From: Aeromonas allosaccharophila
GTDB taxonomy: Bacteria > Pseudomonadota > Gammaproteobacteria > Enterobacterales > Aeromonadaceae
Assembly (NCBI RefSeq): GCF_000819685.1
Contig: NZ_CDBR01000043.1
Location: 1-43,247 of the forward strand
Reading direction: 5' to 3'
DNA: 43,247 bases
Within the stretch, counting starts at the first letter, position 1. Every line of letters starts with the position of its first letter. Positions 42,411-43,247 of the stretch are shown piece by piece. The position numbers and the translations under genes are program-made. A model generated the notes under the pieces. It was not told the DNA's origin, did no database searches, and saw only the letters and a program-made list of their open reading frames with translations.

Positions 42411-42938
42411 ATGAGTGCGAAACTGGCCATCAAACCATCCAGAGCCTTGTTGACACAGCTCGAGTCCATGCTCGACGAGGTGCAGACACCCGAGTGTCGC
42501 CACTGGTTGGAACAGGAGCTTGAGGGGTATTCTCTATCCTCACCCCTGCCTTGGTATCGCATCGTTCCCTGTCGGCAACGCGGTCACTTTCTGGATCTGA
42601 AAACGGGAAAATATTTGACCTGTCACATCAACAGTCAAACGCTATGCCAACGCGATCTGGCCCAAATTCAGTTCATTTATGCCCGTGAACCCGCCGCCCA
42701 CTATTTACTGCAACGCAATTCCGGTATTGAACCTTGGCCAGAGCAGCTGCTGGAAGATTATCAGGAGCAGTTGATCCCCGGTCATTTATGCCTGCAAGCC
42801 TGGCATGAGCCCGTGATTTCATTACGTGCACAACTGATGGAGGGAATAGAACATTTCATTAGTGAGTACCCCAAGCACGCGGCCTTGCTGCCTCAACACA
42901 GTTTCAAGGCTTTGCGGCATCAGCACTGGCATATCTGA
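42411..42938 (+). CDS. Unknown protein with AbiTii-like N-terminus (possible phage-defence protein)
   Basis: A 175-aa soluble protein. Its N-terminal ~50 residues (KLAIKPSRALLTQLESML, then TPECRHWLEQELEGYS and PLPWYRIV) follow the AbiTii-domain pattern: a short helical repeat, then W-x-x-x-E-L-x-G-Y, then P-x-Y-R. AbiTii comes from the lactococcal abortive-infection system AbiT. The rest (containing AREPAAHYLLQRNSGIEPWP) is unassigned. Base composition is more AT-rich than in its neighbours, with more TTA/ATT/CAA codons, suggesting transfer. GGGAGG lies 12 nt before the ATG at 42411. A terminator is ~97 bp downstream. Domain call is from memory and tentative. Confidence 0.55.
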   Translation: MSAKLAIKPSRALLTQLESMLDEVQTPECRHWLEQELEGYSLSSPLPWYRIVPCRQRGHFLDLKTGKYLTCHINSQTLCQRDLAQIQFIYAREPAAHYLLQRNSGIEPWPEQLLEDYQEQLIPGHLCLQAWHEPVISLRAQLMEGIEHFISEYPKHAALLPQHSFKALRHQHWHI

Positions 42939-43034
42939 GTAAGCGCCTGGCGCGCAAGGAGGGCACCATAGACAAGACCCATAGCGAGATTGCCACAATC
43001 TAGAGTGCCGGAGTCAGGATCAGACTCCACCGAT

Positions 43035-43058
43035 GGGCCACCGAGCGGTGGCCCTTTT
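43035..43058 (+). terminator. Terminator downstream of the AbiTii-like gene
   Basis: GGGCCACC, loop GAGC, GGTGGCCC, then TTTT. A preceding inverted repeat, GGAGTC (43010-43015) with GACTCC (43023-43028), may extend the structure. Confidence 0.75.
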
Positions 43059-43227
43059 AATTTCCGCAGCCACCACACTATCGACAACCCAGCGCACCAT
43101 AAACTGTTGTGGTCAACTAAGACCCGGACACCTGCTTATATCCAATCTTTACCCGCCCTCCCATATCCCACCGACTTATCGCCCCTCTATCCCCTCCCGA
43201 ACGGAATAAAAGTGGGTTGCCATCGCA

Positions 43228-43247
43228 AGCGGATAGCGGATAGCGGA
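43228..43247. repeat. 7-bp tandem repeat at the right edge
   Basis: AGCGGAT is repeated twice and followed by AGCGGA, where the window ends. The true copy number cannot be seen. Beyond the terminator, 43059-43227 contains no gene I can support; 43105-43134 has an IS-end-like motif (see findings). Confidence 0.5.

Noticed and set aside
42939..43034. Small RNA between the AbiTii-like gene and its terminator
   Set aside because: The segment has a short inverted repeat and a downstream terminator, but no promoter or known sRNA core; it is more simply a 3' untranslated region.
1..43247. CRISPR arrays, tRNA or rRNA genes, replication origin
   Set aside because: No regularly spaced direct repeats, cloverleaf sequences, rRNA signatures or DnaA-box clusters were seen by eye.

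Overview
The window reads as a stretch of Aeromonas chromosome (Gammaproteobacteria). It is GC-rich, and almost every protein is closest in recalled sequence to an enterobacterial or Vibrio orthologue. A chromosomal Qnr-type pentapeptide protein beside an Entner-Doudoroff/gluconate cluster is a recognisable Aeromonas trait. No tRNA, rRNA, CRISPR array or prophage was seen. Genus-level assignment is inference from gene content.

Left end (1-2460): the end of an IS4-family insertion sequence with the start of its transposase, an unknown small protein, a two-gene unit (SprA-like putative metalloprotease plus a small protein with a flagellar rod/hook C-terminal motif), and bioH. From 2498 to 9115 lies conserved housekeeping: comF/gntX and nfuA; the yibN-secB-gpsA unit, which lacks the grxC and cysE of the E. 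coli locus; and the divergent gpmI-envC pair. From 9184 to 15670 lies qnr, then a complete gluconate module: GntR repressor, Eda, Edd, GntK and a GntU-type permease. GntR-type palindromes lie before gntR (one) and between gntK and gntU (two, in tandem), with a CRP-like site. The module imports gluconate, phosphorylates it and splits it through KDPG to pyruvate and glyceraldehyde-3-phosphate.

Middle (15693-32825): pssA, recG, an AsmA-family protein, the yiiD-dtd-yihY neighbourhood (with a methyltransferase-like gene inserted and a partial duplication of the yiiD 5' end), a short NADP-type malic enzyme, an Mtr-type aromatic amino-acid permease, an SDR-DUF2867 protein, an EF-hand-like protein and priA.

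Right part (32857-43247): rpmE with a structured leader, a CpcT/CpeT-like secreted protein, an HBM-type chemoreceptor and rraA. Then come two RNA elements that protein annotation would miss: a RyhB small RNA with its Fur-box promoter and terminator (36618-36762, minus), and a candidate preQ1-I riboswitch in the leader of the queuosine-precursor transporter yhhQ. They are followed by a DUF3630-like gene, selO, a cytochrome c, recQ and a YigI-like thioesterase. The last kilobase looks accessory: an AT-richer gene with an AbiTii-like N-terminus, an IS-end-like motif and a 7-bp tandem repeat that runs off the edge.

The most rewarding non-coding observations are RyhB, the yhhQ riboswitch, the GntR operator shared by qnr and gntR, the yiiD 5' duplication with an overlapping upstream ORF, and the hairpin that abuts the IS4 transposase start codon.
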